Notes: generated from the letters alone by a model not told the origin. Shown: positions 36,357 through 48,005, counted from the stretch's first letter. The stretch: DNA of 64,000 bases from Deinococcus sp. KNUC1210 (GCF_022344005.1 NZ_CP092190.1:1650001-1714000), one strand, 5' to 3'. Numbers and translations: made by a program.

Positions 36357-36880
36357 GACGGTCCCCGTGACAACTCATTCTCCAGTATCAGCATCGAGCC
36401 GAAATCTGCCAACATACCTTCGCGAACGGGACGGCTTGACTCGATCTCTACCGCGCAGCCATTCTCAAGATCCAGATGTGTTTCAAAGGCCAAATAGACT
36501 TTCTGAACCTCTGGCCCCTGCTGAGGCACACCGATCTGACGCAATTTGAAGTCATGCAGATAGTCGTCCAGACCCGCCTGCAGCCAGTCAGGACCATCAT
36601 CTTCGCGGCGTTCGTTCAGCTCCAAACCATACTCAGCAGGATTCGCTACTACGCGGTCCCGAATGTAAGCTACCGCCGCACGCTTGAGGTTGCTCCAGTT
36701 GTTGACAGTGTGTTGTAGCAGAGTCAGTTGGAACGGCAGGGGTGGTCTCTCGTGGCCTGTTTCGGCTTCTATCCATAAATAAAGAGTGCCGTCTTCTGTA
36801 TGAAATCGGCTACGCCAAATGTCATCATCAGGCCCACACCAGCCCTGTTCCAACATACTGGCGTCCTCTGGGTATGTCAT
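36353..36880 (-). CDS. hypothetical protein in the arginine cluster
   Basis: 175 aa, acidic, family not recognised. Reads MTYPEDASMLEQGWCGPDDD at the start and contains LYLWIEAETGHERPPLPFQL, WSNLKRAAVAYIRDRV and ADFGSMLILENELS. It resembles small immunity- or DUF-type proteins of the DUF6985 kind, but this is only an impression. ATGA overlaps connect it with the argH fusion upstream and the HIT-GNAT gene downstream, so it is co-translated with arginine genes. Confidence 0.65.
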   Translation of the reverse strand: MTYPEDASMLEQGWCGPDDDIWRSRFHTEDGTLYLWIEAETGHERPPLPFQLTLLQHTVNNWSNLKRAAVAYIRDRVVANPAEYGLELNERREDDGPDWLQAGLDDYLHDFKLRQIGVPQQGPEVQKVYLAFETHLDLENGCAVEIESSRPVREGMLADFGSMLILENELSRGPS

Positions 36881-38820
36881 TCCAGCGCTGCCTTCGCTGC
36901 TGCCACCGCTTCCTGCACCCGTTCCGGCGCGGTGCCGCCGTGGCTCAGGCGGCCCTTCACGCTGGCCTCGACGGTCAGGCTGGCGGCGACTTCTGCACTC
37001 AGCAGCGGGTGGGCGGCTTTCATCTCGGCGTCGGTCAGTTCCCAGAGCTGCCGACCCGAACGGCTTGCCACGCCCACCAGCCCGCCCACCACTTCATGCG
37101 CCTCGCGAAAGGGCACGCCCTGCCGGGCCAGCAGATCGGCCAGATCGGTGGCGGTGCTGTAGCCACGTGCTGCCGCCGCCCGCGTGGTGTGGGCATTCCA
37201 GACGCTCTTCGGCAGCATCTCGGCATACAGCCGCAGCGTGATGGCGCAGGTATCGAAGCTGTCGAACACGCCCTCCTTGTCTTCCTGAAGGTCCTTGTTG
37301 TAGGCCAGCGGCGTGCCCTTCACCACCGTCAGCAGGCCCATCAGGTTGCCGAAGACCCGCCCCGACTTGCCGCGTGCAAGCTCCGACACGTCCGGGTTTT
37401 TCTTCTGCGGCATGATGCTGCTGCCGGTCGTGTGCGAGTCGGGCAGCGTCAGGAAGCCGAATTCGAAGGTCGAGTACAGCACCGTCTCTTCCGACAGCCG
37501 CGACAGGTGCGCCATCAGGACAGCGCACGCCGCCAGGAATTCCAGCGCGAAATCGCGGCTGCCCACGCCGTCCAGACTGTTGGCGGTGGGCCGGGCAAAC
37601 CCCAGCGCGGCGGCGGTATCAAAGCGGTCGATAGGCCAGGGCGTGCCTGCCAGCGCCGAGCTGCCCAGCGGCGATTCGTCCATGCGGGCGGCGGCGTCGC
37701 GCAGTCGTCCCTCGTCGCGTTCGAGCATGGCAGCGTAGGCCATGAACCAGTGACTCAGCAGAATCGGCTGGGCCACCTGCAAATGCGTGTAGCCCGGCAA
37801 AATTACCGCTGAGCCGCCGTCCGAGGTCAGGTGCTTCTCGGCTTCCGCCACCATCACCCGGCGCAGGTCGCGGGTCAGGTCGGCCAGTTCCAGCGCGGCT
37901 TCCTTGACGAACAGCCGGAAATCGACGGCAACCTGATCGTTGCGGCTGCGGGCAGTGTGCAGCTTGCCCGCTATCGGCCCGATGCGGTCACGTAGCGCCG
38001 CCTCGATGTTCATGTGCACGTCTTCGCGGTCGAGTCGCCACTCGAACTGTCCGGCCTGAATGTCGGCCAGGATGTCGTGCAGCCCCGCGCTGATCTGGGC
38101 CACCTCGTCCGGTTGCAGGATGCCGACCCGCCCCAGCATGGCGACGTGCGCGAGCGATCCGCGAATATCCTGCGCGTACAGGCGCTGATCGAACGGCACC
38201 GAGGCGTTGTACTGCTCGACCAGCGGCGCGGTGCTCTCGGCAAAGCGCCCGCCCCAGAGTTTCTTGTCGGGTGAAGTGGTGGCCTGCTCGTTCTGGGAAG
38301 TCATGTGATCCTCTGTCGGTGTGGAAGAGCCGGGCTTGGAAGCATCGGTCACGATTTTGGTCAGCACCACCGGCACTGGGCTGTGCGGACTGGCAAAGGC
38401 ATAGGTGGCGTCGCTGTGGGTGTATCCCAGGCGCTGGTAAAACGGCACGACCCCCAGGTTGTAGCGGCTGACGGCCAGCAGCACCCGCTCGAAGCCCTGC
38501 CGCCGGGCGTGGGCCTCGACTGCTGCCACCAGTTGCCGCGCCAGCCCCTCGCCGCGTGCCTGTGGCAGCACCGCCAGCTTGTTGAGCGTCAGGGTGCGCT
38601 GGCCTTCGGGGTCGCTCAGGTCAGGCCGCCAGCCCACCACGCCCATCACCGCGCCGCTGTCGTCCTGCATCACGTACCCGCCCGCTTCGCGCAGGCTCCA
38701 TTCCACGTCCTGCACCGTCACGCGGTTCCAGCTGCTGCGGGCATCCATCCCCGCCGCCATCATCACCGCGTGAAAGATCGGGGCGTCGCCGGGCGTGGTG
38801 GCCCGCAGGCGATAGGTCAC
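36877..38820 (-). CDS. argH: GNAT domain fused in frame to argininosuccinate lyase
   Basis: 647 aa in one frame. Residues 1-165 are a GNAT domain (MTYRLRATTPGDAPIFHAVM, LNKLAVLPQARGEGLARQLV, VVPFYQRLGYTHSDATYAFA). Residues ~173-647 are complete ArgH, which splits argininosuccinate into arginine and fumarate: KLWGGRFAES, ARSRNDQVAVDFRL, TPGYTHLQ-like LPGYTHLQVAQP, and the signature GSSIMPQKKNPD. At the junction the codon for Met173 (ATG at 38304) is preceded by GAGG at ribosome-site distance, so free ArgH can also be made. Known GNAT-ArgH fusions (Vibrio/Moritella argHA) have the GNAT at the C-terminus; here it is N-terminal. Whether the joined protein is made, or a stop was lost to an indel, is open. 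Confidence 0.9.
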   Translation of the reverse strand: MTYRLRATTPGDAPIFHAVMMAAGMDARSSWNRVTVQDVEWSLREAGGYVMQDDSGAVMGVVGWRPDLSDPEGQRTLTLNKLAVLPQARGEGLARQLVAAVEAHARRQGFERVLLAVSRYNLGVVPFYQRLGYTHSDATYAFASPHSPVPVVLTKIVTDASKPGSSTPTEDHMTSQNEQATTSPDKKLWGGRFAESTAPLVEQYNASVPFDQRLYAQDIRGSLAHVAMLGRVGILQPDEVAQISAGLHDILADIQAGQFEWRLDREDVHMNIEAALRDRIGPIAGKLHTARSRNDQVAVDFRLFVKEAALELADLTRDLRRVMVAEAEKHLTSDGGSAVILPGYTHLQVAQPILLSHWFMAYAAMLERDEGRLRDAAARMDESPLGSSALAGTPWPIDRFDTAAALGFARPTANSLDGVGSRDFALEFLAACAVLMAHLSRLSEETVLYSTFEFGFLTLPDSHTTGSSIMPQKKNPDVSELARGKSGRVFGNLMGLLTVVKGTPLAYNKDLQEDKEGVFDSFDTCAITLRLYAEMLPKSVWNAHTTRAAAARGYSTATDLADLLARQGVPFREAHEVVGGLVGVASRSGRQLWELTDAEMKAAHPLLSAEVAASLTVEASVKGRLSHGGTAPERVQEAVAAAKAALE

Positions 38821-39353
38821 GGGTTCTCCAGCATCAGGCGCATCTCGTTGGTGGACGTAAATCCCAGCTTCTCGTACAGCGGTCGCCCGAATTCGCTGGC
38901 ATGCAGGCTCAGGATGCGGATACCGCGTTGCCGGGTTTCCGCGATAGCGGTCTCGGTCAGCTGCCGCGCCAGTCCCTGCCCCCGGTGGTCCGGGTGTACA
39001 TAGACATTCAGCAGGTAACTTCTGAGCGGCTGCGGATCGACAAAGTGCGGCGGCCAGTCGAGCAGCAGCAGGCCCGCGCCCGCCACCACCTCACCGCCCG
39101 TCTCGAACAGCCAGCCTACATACTTTCCGGCCTCCAGATGCCGCTCGACCCAGGGAGTGAACTGCGCCACCTCCTCGCGGTACTCCACGCCCATATCGGT
39201 GAACATCGCCTCGCGCTGAGCCGCGATGATGGCGGCGTCGGCAGGCACGGTCGGCCGCCGGATATACCCGGTCGGTGTCACGGCGTCTTCTTCCTGTCTT
39301 TTCACTGGTCCACCCCCTTGCAGCTTCAGCGGTTCTTCTCGTTCCTGCGTCAC
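38817..39353 (-). CDS. GNAT family N-acetyltransferase
   Basis: 178 aa from GTG 39353, which overlaps the upstream stop as GTGA; a second GTG at 39281 with a GGAAGAAG site gives a 154-aa form starting right at the fold (TPTGYIRRPTVPADAAIIAAQ). Motif A: SYLLNVYVHPDHRGQGLARQLTETAI; end SEFGRPLYEKLGFTSTNEMRLML, the aromatic-lined CoA site. Substrate unknown. Its stop overlaps the start of the argH fusion by four bases. Confidence 0.85.
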   Translation of the reverse strand: MTQEREEPLKLQGGGPVKRQEEDAVTPTGYIRRPTVPADAAIIAAQREAMFTDMGVEYREEVAQFTPWVERHLEAGKYVGWLFETGGEVVAGAGLLLLDWPPHFVDPQPLRSYLLNVYVHPDHRGQGLARQLTETAIAETRQRGIRILSLHASEFGRPLYEKLGFTSTNEMRLMLENP

Positions 39354-39832
39354 CGTGCCCACCCGTCCAGCTTCAGGCGCATTTCGGGCGCGGCGGCCAG
39401 TTCGAAGCCCAGCCGCGCATAGATGCCCTGGCCCAGCGGCGCGGCGTTCAGGGTGGCCGACTTCAGCCCGCGCCGCTGAGCCTCGCGCAGCACCTCGCGG
39501 GTCAGAGCCTCGCCCAGTCCACGCCCACGAAACTCCGGCACCGTATACACGCCCTGCACCTGGGCACGCACTCCGCCCGGATCGCTCGGCACCGGCACGA
39601 CCGGCAGAAACATCAGGGCGGCGCAGGCCACCGCCTTTCCGTCCTGCTCGGCCAGCAGCGCCCAGTAGCGTCCGTCTGTCAGCGCCTCGGAAAAATACGC
39701 TGTCCAGCACGCTTCCCAGCCGTCTTCCAGCGCCACGCCGAAGCCCGTGACCATGCCTGCCCGGAAGCGGGCCAGCAGCGCCGCGTCGTCAGGCGTCGCG
39801 GTCCGCAGGATGGAGCCGCCTGGAAGACTCAC
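39350..39832 (-). CDS. GNAT family N-acetyltransferase
   Basis: 160 aa from GTG 39832 (overlapping the dinB-like stop as GTGA). ILRTATPDDAALLARFRAGM, then VQGVYTVPEFRGRGLGEALTREVLREA (motif A) and LNAAPLGQGIYARLGFELAAAPEMRL. Similar in plan to the following GNAT, with the same EMRL ending, so the two may be tandem paralogues. Substrate unknown; co-translated with arginine genes. Confidence 0.85.
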   Translation of the reverse strand: MSLPGGSILRTATPDDAALLARFRAGMVTGFGVALEDGWEACWTAYFSEALTDGRYWALLAEQDGKAVACAALMFLPVVPVPSDPGGVRAQVQGVYTVPEFRGRGLGEALTREVLREAQRRGLKSATLNAAPLGQGIYARLGFELAAAPEMRLKLDGWAR

Positions 39833-40269
39833 GCGCCGGTGCGCTCCCAGATCTGCGCCAGATGGTGAAGCTGATGGCGCACATAGTCGGCGGCCACGAA
39901 CGCCAGCGTCACGGGGTCGCCGCCGCCGATGCTGAGCGTGTGGTTCAGGCTGCTCGGCGGCAGCTGCTCGATCACGTGCGCGAGCTGAAGCTGGTACGCC
40001 TGCCACAGAGTCAGCACCTCGGCCCAGCGCCGCTCCTGATACCCTCCGACCCGCACCCAGTCGTTCTGGGCATAGCCGGGCAGACTCAGGCCGTCTTCCA
40101 GGCTGGCACGCACAAAGCGGACGTGGTTGTTACACGCCGAATCGGTCAGATGGCCCAGCACCTGCTTGGCGCTCCAGACATCGGGGGCGGTCTGGTGAGC
40201 CGCCTGCTCCTCCGACAGCGCCTCCAGCCGGGGCAGCGCGTCCAGCAGCACTTCGCGCAGCGTCGTCAT
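39829..40269 (-). CDS. DinB-family (DfsB-like) protein
   Basis: 146 aa, four-helix bundle of the DinB/YfiT superfamily. Metal-binding histidines appear in VLGHLTDSACNNHVRF and VRHQLHHLAQIW. DinB-fold proteins are strongly expanded in Deinococcus; many are thiol transferases that use bacillithiol, others unknown. It begins directly after the argG stop with no gap, so it is part of the arginine transcript, but no link to arginine chemistry is evident. Confidence 0.87.
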   Translation of the reverse strand: MTTLREVLLDALPRLEALSEEQAAHQTAPDVWSAKQVLGHLTDSACNNHVRFVRASLEDGLSLPGYAQNDWVRVGGYQERRWAEVLTLWQAYQLQLAHVIEQLPPSSLNHTLSIGGGDPVTLAFVAADYVRHQLHHLAQIWERTGA

Positions 40270-41535
40270 TCAGACCTCTTGAGGCTGCTGGGATTGCGCC
40301 TGCGCCTTGGCATCCGAGCGTGCCTTGACGCGCAGCCGCAGGGCATTCAGCTTGATGAAGGCTCCGGCGTCGTGCTGGTTGTAATCGCCGCCCGCCTCGA
40401 AGCTCACCAGATCCTTGTCGTACAGACTCTTGGGGGCTTTGCGTCCGACCACCTGCGCCGCGCCTTTGTACAGCTTCAGGCGGGCGGTGCCGGTCACGCT
40501 GCTGGCAATATGGTCGAAATACACCTGAAGCGCCTCGCGCTCGGGGGCAAACCAGAAGCCGTTGTACACCAGTTCGGCGTACTTGGGCGAGAGCTGGTCG
40601 CGCTGGTGCACCACCTCGCGGTCGAGCGTCAGGCTTTCGACGGCGCGGCGGGCCAGCTGAAGGATGGTGCCGCCGGGCGTCTCGTACACGCCGCGAGACT
40701 TCATGCCCACGAAACGGTTTTCCACCATGTCCAGGCGACCCACACCGTGCAGCCCCGCGACCTCGTTGGCCTTCGCCAGCAGCGCGGCGGGCGAGAGCGC
40801 CTCGCCGTTGATCGAAACGGGGTTGCCCGCCTCGAACCCGATCTCCAGATACTCTGCCTCGCTGGGCGCGTCTTCGGCACTCCTGGTCAGCTTGAACATG
40901 TGGGCGGGCGGCTCGGTCCAGGGGTCTTCCAGAATGCCGCCCTCATACGAGATGTGCAGCAGGTTGGCGTCGGTGCTCCAGGGGTCTTTCTTGGTGGTGG
41001 GCACGGGAATGCCGTGCTCGTGGGCAAACGCTTCCAGGTCGGCGCGGCCCTGAAACTCCCACTCGCGCCAGGGAGCCACCGTCACGATCTCGGGTTCCAG
41101 CGCCAGCGCACTCATCTCGAAGCGCACCTGATCGTTGCCCTTGCCGGTCGCGCCGTGCGACACCGCCACCGCGCCCTCTTTGGCGGCGATTTCCACCAGT
41201 TTCTTGGCGATGAGCGGGCGGGCGATGCTGGTGCCCAGCAGGTAATAGCCCTCGTAGTGCGGCGCGGCGCGGAACATCGGGAACACGTAGTCGCGCACGA
41301 ACTCTTCTTTCAGGTCGAGGGCGTAGGCGGCCACTGCGCCGGTATTCAGCGCCTTCACGCGGGCCTCTTCTACCTCGTCACCCTGCCCCAGATCGGCGGT
41401 AAAGCACACCACGTCGTAGTTGCGCTCGGTCTGAAGCCACTTCAGGATGATGCTGGTGTCGAGGCCGCCCGAGTAAGCGAGGACGATTTTCGGCTTGCTG
41501 GCAGTGGTCGGGGTAGCGTCATTGAGTTGGGTCAT
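40270..41535 (-). CDS. argG: argininosuccinate synthase
   Basis: ATP-dependent joining of citrulline and aspartate, the step before ArgH. 421 aa, with a short C-terminal tail beyond the usual ~400. ATP pyrophosphatase motif [15 protein letters not shown], then [32 protein letters not shown] and the C-terminal tetramerisation helices. First gene of the minus-strand cluster; a ~200-bp leader with paired ArgR-type boxes and a two-layer hairpin lies upstream. Confidence 0.97.
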   Translation of the reverse strand: MTQLNDATPTTASKPKIVLAYSGGLDTSIILKWLQTERNYDVVCFTADLGQGDEVEEARVKALNTGAVAAYALDLKEEFVRDYVFPMFRAAPHYEGYYLLGTSIARPLIAKKLVEIAAKEGAVAVSHGATGKGNDQVRFEMSALALEPEIVTVAPWREWEFQGRADLEAFAHEHGIPVPTTKKDPWSTDANLLHISYEGGILEDPWTEPPAHMFKLTRSAEDAPSEAEYLEIGFEAGNPVSINGEALSPAALLAKANEVAGLHGVGRLDMVENRFVGMKSRGVYETPGGTILQLARRAVESLTLDREVVHQRDQLSPKYAELVYNGFWFAPEREALQVYFDHIASSVTGTARLKLYKGAAQVVGRKAPKSLYDKDLVSFEAGGDYNQHDAGAFIKLNALRLRVKARSDAKAQAQSQQPQEV

Positions 41536-41612
41536 GGCTTGATTCTCCCTTGTTTTGCTGAGGATGTGGCTGCGTACTGCTGGGTGTGCGGCTCAGTGGG
41601 TGGACAGCACAA

Positions 41613-41684
41613 GACCGCCCGGAGCGCGTGACTTCGCCCGGCCTTCCTAACGATCAGGAGGCCGGGGGTCAGCGTCGGGCGGTC
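41613..41684 (-). promoter_or_regulatory. two-layer hairpin in the argG leader
   Basis: Outer arms GACCGCCCG (41613-41621) and CGGGCGGTC (41676-41684) enclose an inner stem CCCGGCC...GGCCGGG (41637-41666, one bulge, 7-nt loop). It lies between the ArgR boxes and the argG ATG. A leader fold that may pause or end transcription; no anti-terminator partner was identified. Confidence 0.4.
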
Positions 41685-41699
41685 AGAGTCTGCATCAGA

Positions 41700-41734
41700 T
41701 GAATGTTTATACACCTTTGGCGTATAGGTATGCA
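41700..41734. promoter_or_regulatory. tandem ArgR boxes upstream of argG
   Basis: Box 1 TGAATGTTTATACA (41700-41713) matches TGNAT-N4-ATNCA fully. Box 2 CGTATAGGTATGCA (41721-41734) matches except the first base. Their centres are 21 bp apart, the spacing seen for paired ARG boxes bound by the ArgR hexamer in other bacteria. An AT-rich TATAAA/TGTATA -10-like sequence on the minus strand overlaps box 1, so binding would block the promoter. Confidence 0.65.
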
Positions 41735-41760
41735 GAAGGTAGCAAACCAGCGCGGGCAGG

Positions 41761-42888
41761 TCAAGCCTTCAGGAAAGTCCGGAGCCGCTGGAGCGCCCGC
41801 TCGATCTCGTCCTGAGGCTTGCAGAAAGCCAGCCGGATCAGGCCACTCGGAGCCGCCCCCTCGGCGTAGAAGGCGCTGCCGGGAATCACCGCCACGCCGC
41901 CGTGTGTGACCAGTTCGAACGGATCGAGGCCCGGAGCGAGGGCCGTCAGAAAATACGTACCGCCCGGCTCCTGCACGGCAAAACCCAGCTCGCGTAGCCC
42001 CGCTGCCAGCAGGCGCATCCGGTCGCCGTAGGCCTGGCGAAGCTGCTCGTACAGGCCGTGCTGCCGGGCCAGGGGCAGCGCCGCCGCGACGGCTGCCTGA
42101 AGTGGAGCGGGCGCACAGAAGGTGGCCCACTGGTGCAGGCCCGCCACCTCGGGGGCCAGTCCGGGCGGCGTCACGATCCAGCCGACGCGCCAGCCGGTCG
42201 CCTCCAGCCGCTTGCCCGCGCTGCCCACCGTGAAGGTGCGTTCGGGGGCGAGCGTTCGCAGCGAAAGGGGCCGGTCGCCGTAATACAGTTCGTCGTAGAC
42301 CTCGTCCGAGATCAGCCACAGGTCGTGCCGCCGGGCCAGCGACGCCACGCGTTCCAGTTCGGCGCGGGTGAAGACGTGGCCGGTGGGGTTGTGGGGGCTG
42401 TTCAGCAGCAGGGCGCGGGTGCGCGGAGTGATGAGCCCTTCGAGCGCGTCCAGATCGGGGGTCCACTGCCCGCTTCCAGAGGACAGGTCCAGCGTCATCG
42501 GCACCAGCACCGGGACCGCGCCGCTCAGCGCTGCCTGCGGGCGGTACACGTCGAAGACCGGCTCGAACATCAGCACCTCGTCGCCCGCACCGTACAGGGC
42601 GTCGGCCAGAACGTGCAGCGCCTCGGTGGCTCCACAGGTGATCACCACGTCGTCGGCATCTACCGCCAGATCATCGGCCAGTGCCTGACGCAGTGCGGGT
42701 GAGCCGAGCGGCGCGGTGTACTGATCGGCAGTGCCGAGCGCACTTCTCGCCGCTTCCAGCAGAAACGCGGGCGGCGACCCGGCAGGAAAGCCCTGCCCCA
42801 GATTGACCGCGCCGTGTGAAGCAGCGAGGCGGCTCATGCGCGAAAAGATGCTCTCGGCGGCAAGCTGACGGCGTGCATGAAGCTGCAT
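41761..42888 (-). CDS. class I/II PLP-dependent aminotransferase
   Basis: 375 aa, fold type I; resembles kynurenine/methionine-type and MetC-like aminotransferases (YbdL/CCBL group). GAVNLGQGFPAGSPPAFLLEAA, TCGATEALHVLADAL, FEPVFDVYRP, LNSPHNPTGHVF, ISDEVYDELYYG, and SAGKRLEATGWRVGWIV with the Schiff-base Lys, then IRLAFCKPQDEI with the substrate Arg. Substrate specificity cannot be read from sequence. ATG 42888 gives MQLHARRQLAAESIFSRM, the normal family start. It lies upstream of the argG promoter region on the same strand. Confidence 0.9.
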   Translation of the reverse strand: MQLHARRQLAAESIFSRMSRLAASHGAVNLGQGFPAGSPPAFLLEAARSALGTADQYTAPLGSPALRQALADDLAVDADDVVITCGATEALHVLADALYGAGDEVLMFEPVFDVYRPQAALSGAVPVLVPMTLDLSSGSGQWTPDLDALEGLITPRTRALLLNSPHNPTGHVFTRAELERVASLARRHDLWLISDEVYDELYYGDRPLSLRTLAPERTFTVGSAGKRLEATGWRVGWIVTPPGLAPEVAGLHQWATFCAPAPLQAAVAAALPLARQHGLYEQLRQAYGDRMRLLAAGLRELGFAVQEPGGTYFLTALAPGLDPFELVTHGGVAVIPGSAFYAEGAAPSGLIRLAFCKPQDEIERALQRLRTFLKA

Positions 42889-42969
42889 ACCGGCATTGTG
42901 GCGCGTTCGGCAGCCCCCGCACAGCAGAGACATACACAGCCCGCCGAACCGAGACCGCCGCCAGGGTGT

Positions 42970-43445
42970 TCAGGGCAATCGGTAATTGATTCCGGCCCGC
43001 AGCCCGAAGCTGAGCTGCACCCCCGTCACGCTGCCGAACGCGATTCCCGGTCCTGCCGAGGCTTCCACAAACGGCGTGAAGGCCGTGGCATTGGCGAAGT
43101 TCACGCCCGTCAGCACATTCGGATACAGCCCCACACGCACGCCACGGGTAGGAAAGGCCAGTGCCACGCCCAGTCCGAAACCGTAATACGGTTGCACATA
43201 CCCCTGAAGTTGTGGCGGCAACGGCATCAGGTAGGCCACGTCTGCCGCTGCCGCCGAATCTTCGAAGACCGGCACAAGCCTGCCGTACCCCAGGCCCACC
43301 CGCACGCCGTTATCCTGCTGATACTGCGCGCCCACCATCAGTGCGCCCGTCTGGAAACTGCCGACCACGCCCAGCTGATCGGCGGCGAGGGCACTGGACA
43401 CGGCACAGGAAGCGAAAGAAGAAGGCCGGACAGTGCGGAGTTCAT
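42970..43445 (-). CDS. exported beta-barrel-like protein, paralogue 1, frameshifted in its signal peptide
   Basis: About 158 aa after correction. The frame from GTG 43401 reads SSALAADQLGVVG, but an ATG at 43445 gives MNSALSGLLL in another frame; one extra T in the T3 run (43415-43417, AAA on plus) joins them into a normal signal peptide ending ALA-ADQ. The mature part is Gly/aromatic beta strands (GVRVGLGYGRLVPV, YGFGLGVALAF, VTGVQLSFGLRAGINYRLP), ending in an aromatic as outer-membrane proteins do. Similar to the next gene upstream; function unknown. Confidence 0.7.
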
Positions 43446-43501
43446 CCGGGCAGTATAGGAAGGCAGGGCGCGCCGATGTGCTCAGATGAACGCAGCAGAA
43501 A

Positions 43502-43522
43502 GCCCCGCCTGAGAGACGGGGC
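43502..43522 (-). terminator. short terminator of the barrel gene
   Basis: GCCCCG/CGGGGC stem followed on the minus strand by TTTCT; 21 bp past the stop of the paralogue ending at 43543. Confidence 0.6.
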
Positions 43523-43542
43523 CAGATGCAGGAAAGCTGAGT

Positions 43543-44013
43543 TCAGGGCAGCTGGTAGTTCAGGCCGATACGCCCGCCGTAGCCGAAGCCGATGCCCGTG
43601 CCGCTGCCGACCGTGATGCTGGGGCCAGCGTTCAGCTCAGCGAAGACGCTGAGGGGAGCCGAGACGTTGTACTTCAGGCCTGCCAGCACGTGCGGGTAGA
43701 TCGAAACAGCCGAGCCGCCGCCCAGGTACACGCCCGCGTCGAGGCCGAAGCCGTAGTAGGGCGACAGGCCGCCGAAGTTCTGACCGCTGATGTTGTTCAG
43801 GTAATCGACGCCGCCGCCGAGGGTCAGGCCGCTGGAGCTCAGGCCGAAGAACGACAGGTTCAGGCCGTAGCGGATTGCGGAACCCGCGCTCAGATCACTC
43901 TGGTAGTGAACGGTCAGGCCGGAGCCGACAGAGCCGCCGATGTAGTTGGCTGCCAGTGCAGGGGTGGCACTTGCCAGGGCGAGGGTGGTCAGGCCAAACA
44001 GGATCTTCTTCAT
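43543..44013 (-). CDS. exported beta-barrel-like protein, paralogue 2
   Basis: 156 aa. Signal peptide MKKILFGLTTLALASATPALA-AN is clear. The mature protein is Gly-rich beta: YIGGSVGSGLTVHYQSD, YYGFGLDAGVYLGGG, AGPSITVGSGTGIGFGYGGRIGLNYQLP. It shares YYGFGL, the SIYP(H/N)VL segment and the G-x-NY-x-LP end with paralogue 1, so they form a tandem pair. An outer-membrane or S-layer-associated location is likely; ligand unknown. A short ATG 15 bp upstream is rejected because MKK begins the signal peptide. Confidence 0.75.
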   Translation of the reverse strand: MKKILFGLTTLALASATPALAANYIGGSVGSGLTVHYQSDLSAGSAIRYGLNLSFFGLSSSGLTLGGGVDYLNNISGQNFGGLSPYYGFGLDAGVYLGGGSAVSIYPHVLAGLKYNVSAPLSVFAELNAGPSITVGSGTGIGFGYGGRIGLNYQLP

Positions 44014-44315
44014 GAAGAGAGTGTACACGCGGTCCAGTGACAGGACGCTTAGAAACTCTGAATGGTATATACAGTGACTGTTGAGGGAAAGGCAGTGTAT
44101 TGGCGCTTGTCAGAGCGTCTATGCATCTTCATATTCAGCGAAAATTCCAGGCCGTCTGCTCTGAATTCGCCCGCTTGGAAGGAAGGGACCGGGGTCTTTG
44201 ATCTGGGTCAGGAGCACCGGGCAAGAACAGACAGGCAGGCGCCTGCCTTCCGGCGATATGCGGAGAAATCAGCCTGCTGCCGTGTGCCCGGCATGCCCTC
44301 TGGAGCACCCCAGAA

Positions 44316-44329
44316 TGCATAACCATACA
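44316..44329. promoter_or_regulatory. ArgR box upstream of carB
   Basis: TGCATAACCATACA fits TGNAT-N4-ATNCA in all fixed positions, 48 bp before the carB ATG. The 364-bp gap 44014-44377 between the barrel gene and carB contains this site and no gene; a second, poorer TGCAT...ATTCA pair (44122-44137) has wrong spacing. Confidence 0.5.
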
Positions 44330-44377
44330 TTGCCGTGACGCACCCAGCCTCAATCCGTGCCATACTGCTTCTCTGGA

Positions 44378-47452
<3,075 letters not shown>

Positions 47453-47486
47453 ACCGGTCTTCTCTTCCCCCTGAGCAGAGCAGCGT

Positions 47487-48005
47487 CTAGCCCTGACCGC
47501 TCACCAGTTCTCCCAGCCGCAGCACCGTGCGCCAGTTACGCGTGGTGGTCTTCACCTTCAGGCGGTCGGGGTTCAGCTTCGTGCGGCCCATACCGTCCGG
47601 CGTGTGCAGGTACAGTTCCAGCCCGCTGTGCGTCCACTCGTCGGCCCCGCTCGGCACGGCTCCAAACGCTGCCAGCCCCGCCGAAGTCGGCAGTGCGTCC
47701 AGCAGCGTCAGATGAACCTTGCTGCCGTCGGCCTCGGCCTGAAGCGGGTATGGGTTGCGGCCGATGATGTCCTGCCACTGCGCCGCACTCCGCAGCAGCA
47801 CCGCCACCGGAAAGCCAAAGGCCTGCAACAGGGCGGCCTCCAGAGCGGGCCTGCCGATGTCGCCCTCGAAGACCACGTTTCCGCTCTGGATGTACGTCTG
47901 AACATGCGTCAGACCCAGGCTTTCGAAGACGGATTTCAGGGCGGCCATCGGCACCGGATGGTGTCCACCGACATTGATGCCGCGCAGCAGCGCCACGGTT
48001 GTCAT
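47487..48005 (-). CDS. DUF1697 domain-containing protein
   Basis: 172 aa, matches the DUF1697 pattern throughout: TTVALLRGINVGGHHPVPMAALKSVFESLGLTHVQTYIQSGNVVFEG at the start, GRNPYPLQAEADGSKVHLTLL in the middle and GRTKLNPDRLKVKTTTRNWRTVLRLGEL at the end. The family has a ferredoxin-like fold and no proven function. Divergent from frnE with 114 bp between; convergent with carB. Confidence 0.93.
   Translation of the reverse strand: MTTVALLRGINVGGHHPVPMAALKSVFESLGLTHVQTYIQSGNVVFEGDIGRPALEAALLQAFGFPVAVLLRSAAQWQDIIGRNPYPLQAEADGSKVHLTLLDALPTSAGLAAFGAVPSGADEWTHSGLELYLHTPDGMGRTKLNPDRLKVKTTTRNWRTVLRLGELVSGQG

Noticed and set aside
41532..41714. 60-codon frame ending at the argG start, considered as a leader peptide
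   Set aside because: Its ATG lies within the ArgR box/promoter, so transcripts probably begin downstream; no ribosome site and no Arg run.
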